Program-made: the position numbers and the translations under genes | The notes under the pieces: generated by a model | Told to the model about the DNA's origin: nothing | The model's database searches: none | The model's input: the letters and a program-made list of their open reading frames with translations, nothing else | NCBI RefSeq assembly: GCF_037893015.1 | Contig: NC_133658.1 | Location: 258,271,856 to 258,335,855, forward strand | Source: Macrotis lagotis | Taxonomy: Eukaryota; Chordata; Mammalia; Peramelemorphia; Peramelidae | Direction: 5' to 3' | DNA: 64,000 bases | In this document: piece after piece, positions 26,553 to 37,822 of the stretch | Position numbering within the stretch: position 1 is the stretch's first letter | Layout: every line of letters starts with the position of its first letter

Positions 26553-26791
26553 TTTTATTTATTTTTTTCAAGGTAGTTCAATAAAATTTTATTACTTCTG
26601 CCTTCCTAATTCAGAATTTTTAAAATGATGAACAAGTCTCGAACAGAAGTTTACTTATCTTTTCTCCAGAGAAAGAACCTATTAAGGCAAATTAGTCATG
26701 TGAGCAAAATTGAGAAGAGGCTTAAAAGAGTTTTTCAAGTACTTCAGAAGAACTAAACCAAATATTTATGTAACAAAGTATTGCTCAAAAT
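26553..26791 (-). pseudogene. Unidentified processed retrocopy (3' mRNA fragment)
   Basis: A 239-bp non-L1 segment splits the L1 ORF2 and has a perfect 15-bp TSD. On the minus strand it ends AATAAAATTTTATTGAAC...CCTTG followed by an A-rich tail (AAAAAAATAAATAAAATAAAA), which is the layout of a polyadenylated transcript copied by L1 machinery. I could not identify the source gene. No convincing frame is present, so it is probably 3' UTR, or a small non-coding transcript with a tail. Confidence 0.8.
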
Positions 26792-26806
26792 TCTGCTGTT
26801 ATTTTA
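26792..26806. repeat. Right TSD of small retrocopy
   Basis: TCTGCTGTTATTTTA, after which the interrupted L1 ORF2 resumes. Confidence 0.92.
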
Positions 26807-27179
26807 AATGGATTTTCTCTATCTCTTCCTAGTGAGTTTATTTTATATTCTGTCAGTTTGCTAAATTTCTTCTCTAGGTATTCCATCATATAATCTTCAA
26901 AGACTGAGAGTTTTGTTTCTTCATTACTGATGCTAATTACTTCAATTTCTTTTTCTTCTTTTATTGCTAAAGCTAGCATTTCTAATACAATATTGAATAA
27001 TAGTGGTGATAATGGACAACCTTGTTTCATTCCAATCTTATTTGGAATGCTTCTAGCTTAACTTCATTAAATATAATGCTTGTTGATGGTTTTAGATAGA
27101 TACTACTTCTTGTTTCAAGGAATATTCCAATTATTTTATGTCTAGTATTTTTAATAGGAATGGATGCTGTATTTTGTCA

Positions 27180-27575
27180 TTTTCAAATCTTTTGAATGTG
27201 TCCCTCTTTCCTTTGATATTATGACTACTTTGGTGTAGGCCTTCATCATCTCACTCCTGGACTATTAGAATATGACATCCTGGTCATTGTACCTACCTCA
27301 AGTCTTTCTCTATTCCAACCCATACTCTGTTCCGTCACCAAATTTATTTTCCTAAAGTGAAGGTAAGAATATATTAACCAAGTAGTTTCTATCACATTCA
27401 AAATCAGAGACAAATTTCTCAATTTGACATCTCAAATTGACAATTTGACACGACTTGATAGCACAGACCTCCCCCTTCTATTCTTTCATCTTATACATCC
27501 CCACACCTCAAATATTATTCAATACAGAGAGATTCTGCTTTCTTTGTTATTGCATAAATAAGTCAAATTTTTAAA
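27180..27575 (+). mobile_element. Ancient L2-clade LINE, segment 3
   Basis: It resumes L2 order downstream of segment 2: TTGGTGTAGGCCTTCATCAT, CTCACTCCTGGACTATTAGA, CCTCAAGTCTTTCTCTATTC, 'CACCAAATTTATTTTCCTAA'. These correspond to the end of the RT domain and following ORF2 part of L2. It ends where the older L1 begins at about 27,575. Confidence 0.72.
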
Positions 27576-27684
27576 AAATTATTTATTTATTTTCATCCAT
27601 ATGCACATGCATATTTCCAAGTCATAATATTTCCTTCTACCCTCCCTTACCTCCCCTCATCAGGGAACAGTCAGCTTTATATTT

Positions 27685-27688
<4 letters not shown>

Positions 27689-27720
<32 letters not shown>
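27689..27720. repeat. (TA)n microsatellite
   Basis: Sixteen TA units at a position where the related 3' end at 63,570-63,595 also has a short TATATACAT-type stretch. Confidence 0.95.
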
Positions 27721-27725
<5 letters not shown>

Positions 27726-27834
27726 ATAAATATGTTTACAAATTAGTAATTTTTGGCATGAGGAATTAGGATTAAAGGAAAGAGATACATAAGAGATAAT
27801 TTTTATAAAATGTTCATCAGATTCTGAAGGGTTG

Positions 27835-27838
<4 letters not shown>

Positions 27839-27876
<38 letters not shown>

Positions 27877-27885
27877 TGTGTGTGT
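27839..27885. repeat. (TG)n microsatellite
   Basis: About 23 TG units with one interruption. The related element has a G-run at the equivalent place (63,801-63,807). Confidence 0.95.
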
Positions 27886-28940
27886 TTTGTTTTATTGTGT
27901 TTTTCTTCCTCTGGATGGGGATAACATTGTCCACAGTCAGTCTAATACAGTTGTCCTAGCTCACTGAATTGCTGAGAGGAGCTGCTTCCACTGTTCGTCT
28001 CACAATGTTTTTGTTAATGTGTACATTTTTCTCTTCGTTCTACTCCCTTTGTTCAGCATCAGATACCTGAAATCATTCCATGCTTCTCTATAGTTCGACC
28101 ATTTATAGTTTCTTATAAGGACAATAGTATTCCATAGTAGTCATGCAGCATAACTTGTTAAGCCATTCCCCATAGATACCCCTCAATTTCCAATGCTATG
28201 TCACTACATAAAGAGCTTCTATGAATATTTTGGAACATGTAGGACTTTTCCCCTTCTTTAAATTTCTTTTAGATATAGAATTAGAATTACTGTGTCAAAA
28301 AGTATAAATAGTTGTATTGCTCTTTGGTTATAGTTCTTTATTTCTCTCAAGAAAGGTTGGATTCATTCACAACTCCACCAACAATGCATCAAAGTTCCAA
28401 TCCTCCTACAACCTCTCCAACATTGATCATTTTCCCTATTTCTCATCTTGGCTAATCTAATAGGTGGGAGATGATATCTAATTGTTATTTTAATTTGCAT
28501 TTCTCTAATCACTAATTATTTGGAACATTTTTATATGAATATCTATCTTTATTTTCTTTATTTGAAAAATGTTTGTTTATATCCTTTGATCATATTTTAA
28601 TTGAGAAATGACTTGTGATCTTTTAAATTTGATGCAATCCTCTATATATTTTAGAAATGAGACTCCAAGTTGTAGAGTTATCAGAACTCCTAGTTGTGAA
28701 GGTTGTTTCCCAGCTTTTTGCTTTTCTTCTCACTTTGGCAGCAATGATTTTATTAGTGAAGGGCCTTTTTAATTTGACACAGTCAAAAATCATTTATTGT
28801 GCAGTTTATAATGTGCTCCAATTCTTGTTTTATCATAAATTTATCCCCTTTCCATAGATTTGATAGAGAGAGTATTTTTGGTCTATTATTTTATCTATGG
28901 TATCACCCTTTATGTCTAAATCATATGATATTTCAAGTCT

Positions 28941-29300
28941 TAACTGCAGATATTTTCTCTAGTTATTCCTTATGCCTATAGTGGTCTCCTCATCTCTACT
29001 TCTTTACTTCTTTAAGACTTCTCTGGGACTTTTTCAAGTCTCAGCCAAAATTCTACTTTTTATAGGAAAGACTTTCCTTGTGTTTCTTAAATCTAATGCT
29101 CAATCATTTATTTTATATCATTTATTTTTTCCTGAATATTATTTTTTGTATGAAGCTATTTGCTTGTTATCTCCCCCATTTGATTGCAAGCTCTTTCATA
29201 GCATGGACTGTCTTTTGCCTTTGTATTCTGAGCACTTATCACATTATCTGGCACATACTAGGCATTTAATAAATATTTGCTGACTATTGTTGGTTTAATT
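28941..29300 (+). mobile_element. Ancient L2-clade LINE, segment 4 (3' terminus)
   Basis: It ends the split L2: 'ATTTTCTCTAGTTATTCCTTATG', CAAGTCTCAGCCAAAATTCT, ATTGCAAGCTCTTTCATAGC, GGACTGTCTTTTGCCTTTGT, GGCACATACTAGGCATTTAA, and TAAATATTTGCTGACTATTG. This is the classic L2 3' UTR order ending in the 'aataaatgttgactga' tail. Confidence 0.82.
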
Positions 29301-29600
29301 TAAATGTCTTATTGAATTCTTTAATGAATGTCTCTACCTCTTCATCATATACAACAAATGTAAGTTAATAAAAGAAGAATATTTAGAAAGCTTTTTTGTT
29401 TGTTTGCAAATACTTCTAAAAAATATGAAATGACCAAATTGGAACATAAAATGAACTTTCTCCTTAGCTCTGGATGCCCCTCCATTCATTCCTTTGGTTA
29501 TCATTTTGAGGAGAAACTTTTAATTCTTAAATTGGAATTAATTTCCTTTTTAGGAGAATTAGCATTTGATAAAGATATTATATTTAGATGATTAAGATTA
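29301..29600. other. No recognisable feature
   Basis: About 300 bases without a recognised repeat. A 63-codon frame (29,400-29,591) has no supporting evidence. Confidence 0.45.
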
Positions 29601-29604
29601 TGGC

Positions 29605-29878
29605 TAGTCTAAGAACAGCCTTCCAGTCTGAAGGACCAACAGTTCAGTGGACAGAACACCAGACTTAGTTCATAAAGACCTAAGTTCAAATCTGAACTAC
29701 AGTTATTAGTTGTATGACCCTGGACAAGTCAGTTAATTACTTTTTGTCTCAGTGTCCTCATCTATAAAATGAACTATAGAAGAAAATGGCAAACTACTCC
29801 AGGATCTTTATGAAGAAAACTCCAAATGAGGTCATGAAGAGTCAGACATGACAGAAAGGAATGAACAACAACTAAAAA
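29605..29878 (+). mobile_element. MAR1-type SINE with RTE-like 3' tail
   Basis: The tRNA/CORE part (CAGTTCAGTGGACAGAACAC, AAGTTCAAATCTGAACTAC) is followed by GTCATGAAGAGTCAGACATG and GAATGAACAACAACT. That end matches RTE/BovB-type LINE tails in marsupial MAR1 SINEs. This SINE family differs from the WSINE-like copies elsewhere, which end in CCTAAAA. Confidence 0.82.
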
Positions 29879-29879
29879 A

Positions 29880-30302
29880 AATATAAGATTTTTAATACTC
29901 TTTCTTCTACCACTCCTTCACTGCAGCAATGAAAGTGGGCTCAGCAGTAAGGAGGACTGCTTTGTATTTTCTTTTGTTTCATGAATTTCCATGATCAAAG
30001 AATTTAATACCAAATGTCTACTCAGCTGGTGGTGAGTCTCTTTTCTCTTTGCACTTACCTAGACCAGACCTTGAAAAGTAGATTATCTTTGTCAGATTTG
30101 AATTATTTCCAAAATATAGAACTAGAGTCTAGACAGAGCTCATGCTTCAATGACATAGGTTTCAAGAATCTGATGAGCAATAGTACTTTGTTGTTGAAAA
30201 AAGAAAGGGAGAGAAGTTTGCCTTCTCTGAATACAAAATATTTATAGAATGGTTGACATGATAATTCCTAGGGGGAGAAATCAATACCAATTAAGATAAG
30301 GA
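29880..30302. other. No recognisable feature
   Basis: Low-repeat DNA. The 77-codon frame at 30,014-30,247 has no identifiable domain and no neighbouring exon signal that I can defend. Confidence 0.45.
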
Positions 30303-30453
30303 TTTTTTTGGGGGTGGAGGAAGTACTATGTTTATCCCAAGTTAAATGGTTTGCTCAAGGTCACACAGACACAGATAATGTATGTCTGCATTTGGATTTC
30401 AATTCAAGTTTCCCTAACTCCACTGCTAAATTCACTATTCCACCTAGTGCTTG
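30303..30453 (-). mobile_element. Decayed tRNA-derived SINE
   Basis: GGTTTGCTCAAGGTCACACA ... TTTCAATTCAAGTTTCCCTA ... CACTATTCCACCTAG in reverse SINE order. It is more diverged than the WSINE-like copies and probably belongs to an older MIR/MAR group. Confidence 0.75.
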
Positions 30454-31619
30454 ATAACATTATTGACTTACAATAATACTGGTTTGTCCATAAGAGAGAG
30501 GTTTCAAAGCTTTATAGAGCTTTAAAGTTAAAATTAATCTTGTGATCAGAACTTGAATCCACATCTTTAGCTCCCAGTCTTTTCATCTTTTCTTTAGAAC
30601 ATGGATGTTCATCCATTTAGTTTTTCTGAACCCAACAATATTTATTCATGACTACAATGTAACCCATATTTCCAGTAAGTATAATAATAGTAAAATATAA
30701 TAATAAAAACAATAAGTATAATAATACAACATATGCTTTCTAAATAAAAAATAGTAACATGCAGAGTTTAATGCGAACACCGAGTCTGCCTTTTTTTAAA
30801 CTACTGCATCTAGAACTGGTTTGCTACATGTAGCAATGCAAAGAATATTTTCAAAATTCTCCTGCCTGAAAATTTTGTTCTAGTTTTACTTTTCACATGC
30901 TTCATAAGGGGAAAAAAGTGTCTGTTTGCAATTACATGTGTCACATAATGTTTTAAAATTAAACTCCTAATTCCTATATGCATATCTTTTGTAAAAAACA
31001 CAATAACACAGCAAAATGCTCTGGCAGACTGTGAGCCAATATTAGTTATGTGAAAAAATCAAGTAGTGTTAGCTAAGGATTAAGCTGGTCTGTGATGTTG
31101 CAACACTAAAGCATGTGCTACCCATTCCTTCATTTTCTGGTTGTTATGTGGACTGAGGGTTAGATACCTGTGCTCTTGAAAATGAAATTAGCAAATCAGT
31201 CCACTATATTGAATAAAACATGGAGGTATCATGAAGGACAAAGTGTTATGAAAATAAGTAGCCCTATGAATTTCTTAGCAGAATCTAAAAAAAGGAAAAA
31301 GAGACAGCTCCCTTACTTTACCCCATACTGCATGTCTAGCAGTATTTTTCTAGCTTTCTCCATGGAAGTGGTTCTGCTTATCAATAGGTGTGAATAGTCA
31401 AAAGAACTAGGAAGATAAAATTCATGCTGAGAATTTATAAATTGACTTTAAAGATTTTTAACTAAATTGATCCCTTAGGAGTTGAGTGATTATTAATTTA
31501 ATGGAGGAAACATTGAAATTTCAAGTTTATATTAAGGATATCTAGGTTATTGAAAGACTGGTATTGTTAACTGATACTCATGATGCTCATACAAAAGTGA
31601 CTTTTTCCTTATCTGGTAT
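30454..31619. other. Longest repeat-poor stretch of the window
   Basis: Over 1.1 kb without any transposon I recognise. It has no long open frame and no splice-bounded exon that I can defend. It could contain conserved non-coding sequence, but that cannot be judged from one genome. Confidence 0.45.
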
Positions 31620-31621
31620 TC

Positions 31622-31815
31622 CACTTAGACAACTGAATGGTGCAGTGGATAGTGTGCTGGACCAAAAGTTAGGAAAACATCTTCCTGAGTTCAAATTTGG
31701 AACCTGACTGTCATTTAACCTTATTTGCCAATGTCACGAGGAATTGTAGAAGGGAATAGAAAACCAGTAAAATAACTATGGTAAGAAAAGCCCAAAAGAG
31801 ATCACAGAGAGTTGA
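31622..31815 (+). mobile_element. Decayed MAR1-like SINE
   Basis: GACAACTGAATGGTGCAGTG gives the head, CCTGAGTTCAAATTTGG the box B. The right end (AAGCCCAAAAGAGATCACAG followed by AGAGTTGATCATA) resembles the RTE-type tail of the copy at 29,605. Confidence 0.7.
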
Positions 31816-32064
31816 TCATAAGTGAAAAAAATAGTTTTTTTGGGGGGAGGGTGTTGTTTTGTAGTTTTTCTAGCTTGGTGCGATTAAGATTGAATCTCTG
31901 GAGACAAGTGGTGATAATATCATCTAGAGACATGACCCAGAAAGTCACATCCACCAAAGTATAATTGTAGAGGGGATCTCTATTGTGCAACTGGGCTTTT
32001 ATAAGCTTTTTGTTGTTTTTCTTTTTAAAAAATAATTTAATTCTAGGATTAATCTTAATGATCA

Positions 32065-32215
32065 AGCTCATTCATTTTGCAGGTGAATAATCAGAGGCAC
32101 TGAGATTAGATTTTATTAGTCAGAGGTCACACAGATATTAAATTAACAGAATTGATTTTTGGACTCAGGTCTTCTAATGTCAAAATTAGTTCTCAAATAA
32201 TGCATTCCCTGTTAA
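32065..32215 (-). mobile_element. MIR-like SINE, minus
   Basis: TCATTTTGCAGGTGAATAAT, CAGAGGCACTGAGATTAGAT, AGAGGTCACACAGATATTAA and GGACTCAGGTCTTCTAATGT are in the reverse order of mammalian MIR. Ancient and diverged. Confidence 0.72.
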
Positions 32216-32289
32216 GGGCTATAAGAATCAATAAACAATAACTGGAAACTTAACCTTTACCAGGTTGGTCATATAAGTATGAATGTGGG

Positions 32290-32462
32290 GAGTGTGGTGG
32301 GAATAAAAAAGAACTGTTTTTGGAGTCTGAGAACATAGGCTCAAAGCATATCTCTGCTTAAACAAGTCACTCTCCTTATTCTCCGTCTCACATTATTACC
32401 TTGTAAAATGAAGGGATGTAAAGTTATGACCTCTGAAATCCTTTCCATCTCTCAATACTTAG
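32290..32462 (+). mobile_element. MIR-like SINE, plus
   Basis: TTTGGAGTCTGAGAACATAG, ACAAGTCACTCTCCTTATTC, TTGTAAAATGAAGGGATGTA and GACCTCTGAAATCCTTTCCA follow MIR order on the plus strand. Confidence 0.75.
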
Positions 32463-32640
32463 AACTTTTCCTTCCACCATCTGGCAGTAGTCACAGCAGG
32501 GAAGAAATGAAGAATTGAGCATTTAGTATAATGAGGCAGCTCAGCCAATGGTCTTGCTGTGTGGACAGAATTTGTGAAAGATTTCAGTTGAACATTGAAC
32601 TGGCAGCTCCTTGAATTAGCAAGCAGTTTTCCATATACAG

Positions 32641-32641
<1 letters not shown>

Positions 32642-32696
<55 letters not shown>
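32642..32696. repeat. (TC)n microsatellite
   Basis: About 27 uninterrupted TC units. The Arg-Glu repeat frame on the opposite strand is an artefact. Confidence 0.97.
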
Positions 32697-32699
<3 letters not shown>

Positions 32700-33004
32700 A
32701 AAGAGGTCAAATGAAGCTTCATTTCCCCTTTGAAAAAACTAAAGATTAAATTTTTACTTGATATTATGCATAAAATTATGAAGATTTTAAAGAAGTTTTA
32801 GACAAAGAATTTTTTTACCAGTGGACTAAGAAAAGTGACAATTAAGAGGGCTTTAATGTCAGTATATCAACCAAATAAGTATTTCCCAAATAGTTACTCT
32901 GCCACCTTGGACAGTATGCTGACACAGAACTAGGGTTTCATATTCCTTTTTTTTTATTTATAGATTTTATTTATTTTGAGTTTTACAATTTTTCCCCTAA
33001 TCTT

Positions 33005-33030
33005 ACTTCCCTCCCCCCACCCCCAAGGCA
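33005..33030 (-). other. G-rich tract of L1 3' UTR
   Basis: On the minus strand this reads GGGGGTGGGGGGAGGG, a purine tract with G-quadruplex potential. The same tract recurs at 49,438-49,458, as expected of the conserved polypurine tract in mammalian L1 3' UTRs. Confidence 0.8.
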
Positions 33031-33279
33031 ATTTGACAGTCTTTACATTGATTCCATGGAATACATTGATCCAAAATGAATGTGATGAGAGTCAAATCAT
33101 ATCCTTAAGGAAGAACCATAAATTATAAGAGATAGCAAGATCAGACAATAAGATATTAGCTTTTTTCCTAAATTAAAGGTAATAGTCCTTGGTCTTTGTT
33201 CAAACTCCACAATTCTTTCTCTGAATACAGATGGTATTCTCCAATGCACACAGCCCCGAATTGTCCCTGATTGTTGCAC

Positions 33280-36200
33280 TGATGGAATGAATGAGTCCAT
33301 CAAATTTGATCATTGCCCCCATGTAGCTGTTAGGGTGTACAGGGCTTTTCTGGTTCTGCTCATCTCACTCAGCATCAGTTCATACAAATCCTTCAGGCTT
33401 CCCTGAATACCCATCCCTTCTGGATTCTAATAGAACAATAGAGTTCTATGTCATACATATACCACAGTTTGCTAAGCCATTCCCCACTTGAAGGACATTT
33501 ACTGGATTTCCCATTCTTTGCCATCACAAACAGGGCTGCTATAAATATTTTTTACAAGTGAAGTTTTTTATCCTTTTTCATGATCTCTTCAGGGGTATAA
33601 AGCCAGTAGTGGTGTTGCTGCATCAAAGGGTATACACATTTTTGCTAACCTTTTTGTACTGTTCCAAATTGCTCTCCAGAAAGTTGGATGAGTTCACAGC
33701 TCCACCAACAATGTATTAGTGACCCAGATTTCCTGCATCCCTTTCAACAATGAACATTGTCCTTTCTCATCATATTGGCCAGTCTGAGAGGTGTGAGGTG
33801 GTACCTCAGAGAAGCTTTAATTTGCATTTCTGTAATAAGTAATGATTTAGAGCAATTTTTCATATAACTATGGATTGCTTGATCTCCTCATCTGTAAATT
33901 GCCTTTGCATATCCTTTGACCATTTTTCAATTAGAGTATCACTTTAAAAAAAATGATTCAGTCCTCTGTTTATTTTAGAAATGAGTCCTTTGTCAGAAAC
34001 ATTAGTTGCAAAGATTGTTTCCCAGTTTACTACATTTCTTTTGATCTTGGTTGCAGTGGTTTTGTCTGTGCAAAAGCTTTTTAATTTAATGTGATGAAAA
34101 TCATCTAGTTTGTTTTTATTTATGTTCCCCATCTCTTCCTTAGTCACAAACTGCTTCTCTTTCCATAGATCTGACAGGTAAACTAGTCCTTCATCTTCTA
34201 GTTTGCTTATAATAATGATTGTTATGTCTAAATTCTGTATCCATTTGGATCTTATCTTGGCATAGGATGTGAGATGTTGGTCTAATCTAAATTTCTTCCA
34301 TACTAACTTCCAATTTTCCCAGCAGTTTTTATTGAAGAGAGAGTTTTTGTCCCAATAGCTGGACTCTTTGAGTTTATCAAACAGCAGATTACTATAAACA
34401 TTTCCTGCTATTGCACCTAGTCTGTTCCACTGGTCCACCATTCTATTCCTTAGCCAATGAAACAGTTTTGATGACTGATGCTTTATAATATAATTTTACA
34501 TCAGCTAGGGCTAAGCCACCTTCTATTGTACCTTTTTTCATTGAATTCCTGGAAATTCTTGACTTTTTAATTTCTTCATATGAATTTACATACCACTTTT
34601 TCTAACCTATTAAAGTAACTTTTTGGAATTTTCATTGGTAGGGCAATAAACAGTTTAGTTTTGGTAGAATTGTCATTTTGATTATATTAGTTCAACCTAT
34701 CCATAGGCAGTTGATGTTTGCCCAGTTATTTAAATCTGATTTAATTTATGTGAGAAGTGTTATGTAATTGTTTTCACAAAGTTTCTGAGTCTGTCTTGGC
34801 AAATAGACACTCAGGTATTTTATATTGTCTGAGGTCACTTTGAATGGGATTTCCCTTTCTAGCTCTTTCTGCTGTAGCTCGCTAGTCATATATAGAAAAA
34901 GTTCAGGATTTATGAGGGTTTATTTTATGTTCTGCAACTTTGCTAAAATGGCTAATTATTTCCAGTAGTTTTTTGGATGATTTACTGGGGTTCTCTAGGT
35001 ATACCATCATATCATCTGCAAAGAGTGAGAGATTTGCCTCTTCCTTCCCAATTCTAATTCCTTCACTCTTTCTTCTCTAATGGCCAAAGCTAACATTTCT
35101 AGTACGATATTGAATAGTAGTGGTGATAATGGGCATCCTTGTTTCACCCTGATCATATTGGGAATGTCTCTTGCCTCTCCCCATTGAATATAATGCTTAT
35201 TGATGATTTCAGATAGATACTGCTTATTATTCTAAGGAAAATCCCATTTATTCCTACACTCTCTAGGGTTTTTAGTAGGAATTTTTGGTGTAGTTTGTCA
35301 AAAGCTTTTTCAGCATCTATTTATATAATCATATAATTTCTGATAAGTTTTTGTTGATATAATTATACAAGGTTTTTGTTGATATAATTAATTATACTCA
35401 CAATTTTCCTAATATGGAACCAGTCATGCATTCCTGGTATAAATCCTACTTCATCCAAATGTATTATTTTAGTGGTAACTTGTTGTAATCATTTTGCTAA
35501 GATTTTAATTAAGATTTTTGCATCTATATTCATCAGGGAGACATGTCTATAATTTTCTATTTTTGTTTTACCTCTTCCTGCTTTAGGTATCAGCACCATA
35601 TTGGTGTCATAGGCAGAGTTCGATCTTGCCCTATTTTTCCAAAGTGTTTATATAGAATTGGAACCAAATGTTCCTGAAATACTTGGTAGAATTCATTTGT
35701 GAATCCACCAGGTCCTGGAGATTTTTTCTTAAGGAGTAAAATGATGGATGCTTAAATTTCTTTTTTTATGATAGGATTGTTTAGGTATTTAATCTACTCC
35801 TCCTTTAACCTGGGCAACTTTTATCTTTGTAAATATTTGCCCATGTCAAATTTATTGGCACAGAGTTGGGTAAAATAATTCCAAATTATTACTTTAATTT
35901 CCTCCTCATTAGTGGTGAGTTCACCATTTTCATTTATAACACTAGCAATTTGATTTTCTTCTCTCTTTTCTTAAATCAAACTGACTAGAGTTTTATCAAT
36001 TTTATTGGTTTTTGCATAAAACCAACTCTTCATTTTATTTATTAATTCAATGGCTTTTTTGCTTTCGATTTTATTAATTTCTGCTTTAATATTTAGCATT
36101 TCTAATTTGGTATTTAATTGGGGGTTTTAATTTGCTCTTTCTCTAATTTTTTTAGTTGCATGTTTAGTTCATTTATTTCCTCTTTCTCTAATTTATTCAT

Positions 36201-37120
36201 GTAAGCATTTATAGATATAATATATCTCCTGACAGCTGCTTTGAGTCAGTCCCATAGGTTTTGGTATGTTGTTTCATTATTGTCATTATCTAGGATAAAA
36301 TAAATTAAAAAATCTAGGATAAAATAATAATAATAATTCTTTCCATAATTTGCTGTTTGATACACTCATTCTTTAAGATGAGGTTATTCAGTTTCCAATT
36401 AGTTCTGGGTCTATACCTCCCTGGCCAAATAATGCATATGATATTTTTTGCATTGTGATATCAGAAAGATGTATTCACTATTTCTGCCTTTCTGCAATTT
36501 ATTATTAGGTTTTTATGTCTTAGTACATGGTCAATTTTTGTATAAGTGCCATGTACTGCACAGAAAAAGTTATATTCCTTTCTATCCCTATTAAATTTCC
36601 TCCATAAATCTATCATATATAGGTTTTCTAACAATCTATTTACCTCCTTAACTTCTTTCTTGTTTATTTTATGATTCAATGTATCTAAATCTGAGAATGT
36701 GAGGTTGAAGTCTCCTACTAGTAGAGTTTTGCAGTCTATGTATTGCTGTAGTTCTTTCAACTTCTCCTCTAAGAATTTGGATGCTATTCAATTGGGAGCA
36801 TACATATTGAGTACTGAAATCACTTTATTGTCTATGGTACATTTTTCAGAGGACATAGTTTCCTTTGCTATATCTTTTAATGCTATCTATTTTTGCAGCT
36901 TCTTTGTCTGAGATAAGGATTGCTACCCTTGCTTTTTTCACTTCAGCTGAAACAAAATAAATTTTGCTACAAACTTTTACTTTTACTCTCTATGTATCTC
37001 TCTGTTTCAAATGGGTTTCTTGTATGCAGCATATTGTTTATAATCCAGTCTGCTATTTGCTTATGTTTTAAGGGAGAATTCATCCCATTCACATTCAAAG
37101 TTATAATTACAAACTCTTTA
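33280..37120 (-). pseudogene. L1 ORF2 remnant, nearly complete
   Basis: Reading down the minus strand, the ORF2 start (TTTGAATGTGAATGGGATGA in reverse, near 37,100) leads to the endonuclease (36,461-36,760: KTLLVGDFNLTFSDLDTLNH) and RT (about 35,700-35,020). The post-RT/C-terminal region includes the longest intact block, 165 codons at 33,944-34,441 (WENWKLVWKKFRLDQHLTSY). Scattered stops and frameshifts make it inactive. Confidence 0.88.
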
Positions 37121-37238
37121 TTGCTCTCCATGCTATGTTCCCTCTGTATTTTTCCTAGGGTTTCTAGAGCACGTTCACTTAAATCACAGAAAGTATTATT
37201 ACCCTAATTTTAAAGAAATAGGCATCTAGAGAAATAGT

Positions 37239-37239
37239 G

Positions 37240-37272
<33 letters not shown>
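37239..37272. repeat. (TG)n microsatellite
   Basis: About 17 TG units. Confidence 0.95.
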
Positions 37273-37274
<2 letters not shown>

Positions 37275-37275
<1 letters not shown>

Positions 37276-37546
37276 TTGTTTTTCTTTTAAATTTATATTT
37301 CCCCATATTATCTGGACTGGAAATGTAGCAGCAATCATATGATCATATGTAAGATCTCTCATGGCTGGCACAAAAGAATGAACCTACTACATTTTTGAAT
37401 ATGTACTGTTTTGCCTTAGATCCTTAGATAGTTAAATAGTACTTGCTCCCAAGGAGGCTTAAACTATTAAACTATTGCCAGACAATAACAACACTTTCTG
37501 TTACAACCAGACTATAACTAAAACCTCTTGAACTTATGATCCACCA
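37275..37546. other. No recognisable feature
   Basis: Short AT-rich spacer between microsatellites. Nothing is recognised. Confidence 0.45.
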
Positions 37547-37565
37547 GTTTCTCTTTCTTTCTTTT

Positions 37566-37611
<46 letters not shown>

Positions 37612-37678
37612 TTCCTTCCTTCCTTCCTTCCTTCCTTCCTTCCTTCCTTCCTTCCTTCCTTCCTTCCTTCCTTCCTTC

Positions 37679-37724
<46 letters not shown>

Positions 37725-37742
37725 CTGTCTGTCTGTCTCTCA
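37547..37742. repeat. (TTTC)n(TTCC)n(TTTC)n compound tetranucleotide array
   Basis: About 195 bp of pure pyrimidine on the plus strand: a TTTC block, a central TTCC block (about 37,609-37,680), a second TTTC block, then a few TGTC units. The near-symmetrical block order suggests that the TTCC core arose inside a TTTC array. Confidence 0.97.
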
Positions 37743-37822
37743 ATGGCATTTTTCATTATAGGCCTTTTGAATTAACTTGGATCATTTTATTGATCAGAGT
37801 TGTAAGTTTTTCAAATCATATC

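Larger units (their letters stand above)
24710..27178 (-). mobile_element. 5'-truncated L1 inserted in the L2
   Basis: The 3' end is at the T-run near 24,714 with the pyrimidine tract CTCCCTCCTTCTCTTCTCTC at 24,762. ORF2 C-terminal and RT coding follow on the minus strand to about 27,178, where L2 sequence resumes. RT is readable at 26,785-27,030 ([18 protein letters not shown]). It is interrupted at 26,553-26,791 by an unrelated retrocopy. About 250 bp of expected L2 is missing across this insertion, so the event or a later one deleted target DNA. Confidence 0.82.
27576..28940 (-). mobile_element. Older-subfamily L1, 5'-truncated, inserted in the L2
   Basis: Minus-strand L1 of a lineage distinct from the 33-kb and 49-kb copies. 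Its 3' end (TTTATTTATTTTCATCCATA, then CCTACCCTCCCTTACC) matches the element at 63,545-64,000. ORF2 C-terminal coding runs to about 28,940, where L2 resumes. (TA)n at 27,689 and (TG)n at 27,839 lie in its 3' part. Confidence 0.8.
32940..37154 (-). mobile_element. 4.2-kb 5'-truncated L1, minus strand
   Basis: The 3' end is at the T-run 32,947-32,956, with the pyrimidine tract CCCTCCCCCCACCCCC at 33,010. ORF2 runs to about 37,120, and the copy breaks off just upstream of ORF2 at 37,154. A short TSD, CTAGGGTTTC (32,930-32,939 and 37,155-37,164), brackets it, so the 5' truncation happened at insertion. It is one of the better preserved L1s here and carries no SINE. Confidence 0.9.

Noticed and set aside
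37472..37775. Lys-Glu-Arg and Phe-Leu-Ser repeat frames
   Set aside because: Translation of TTTC/TTCC arrays.
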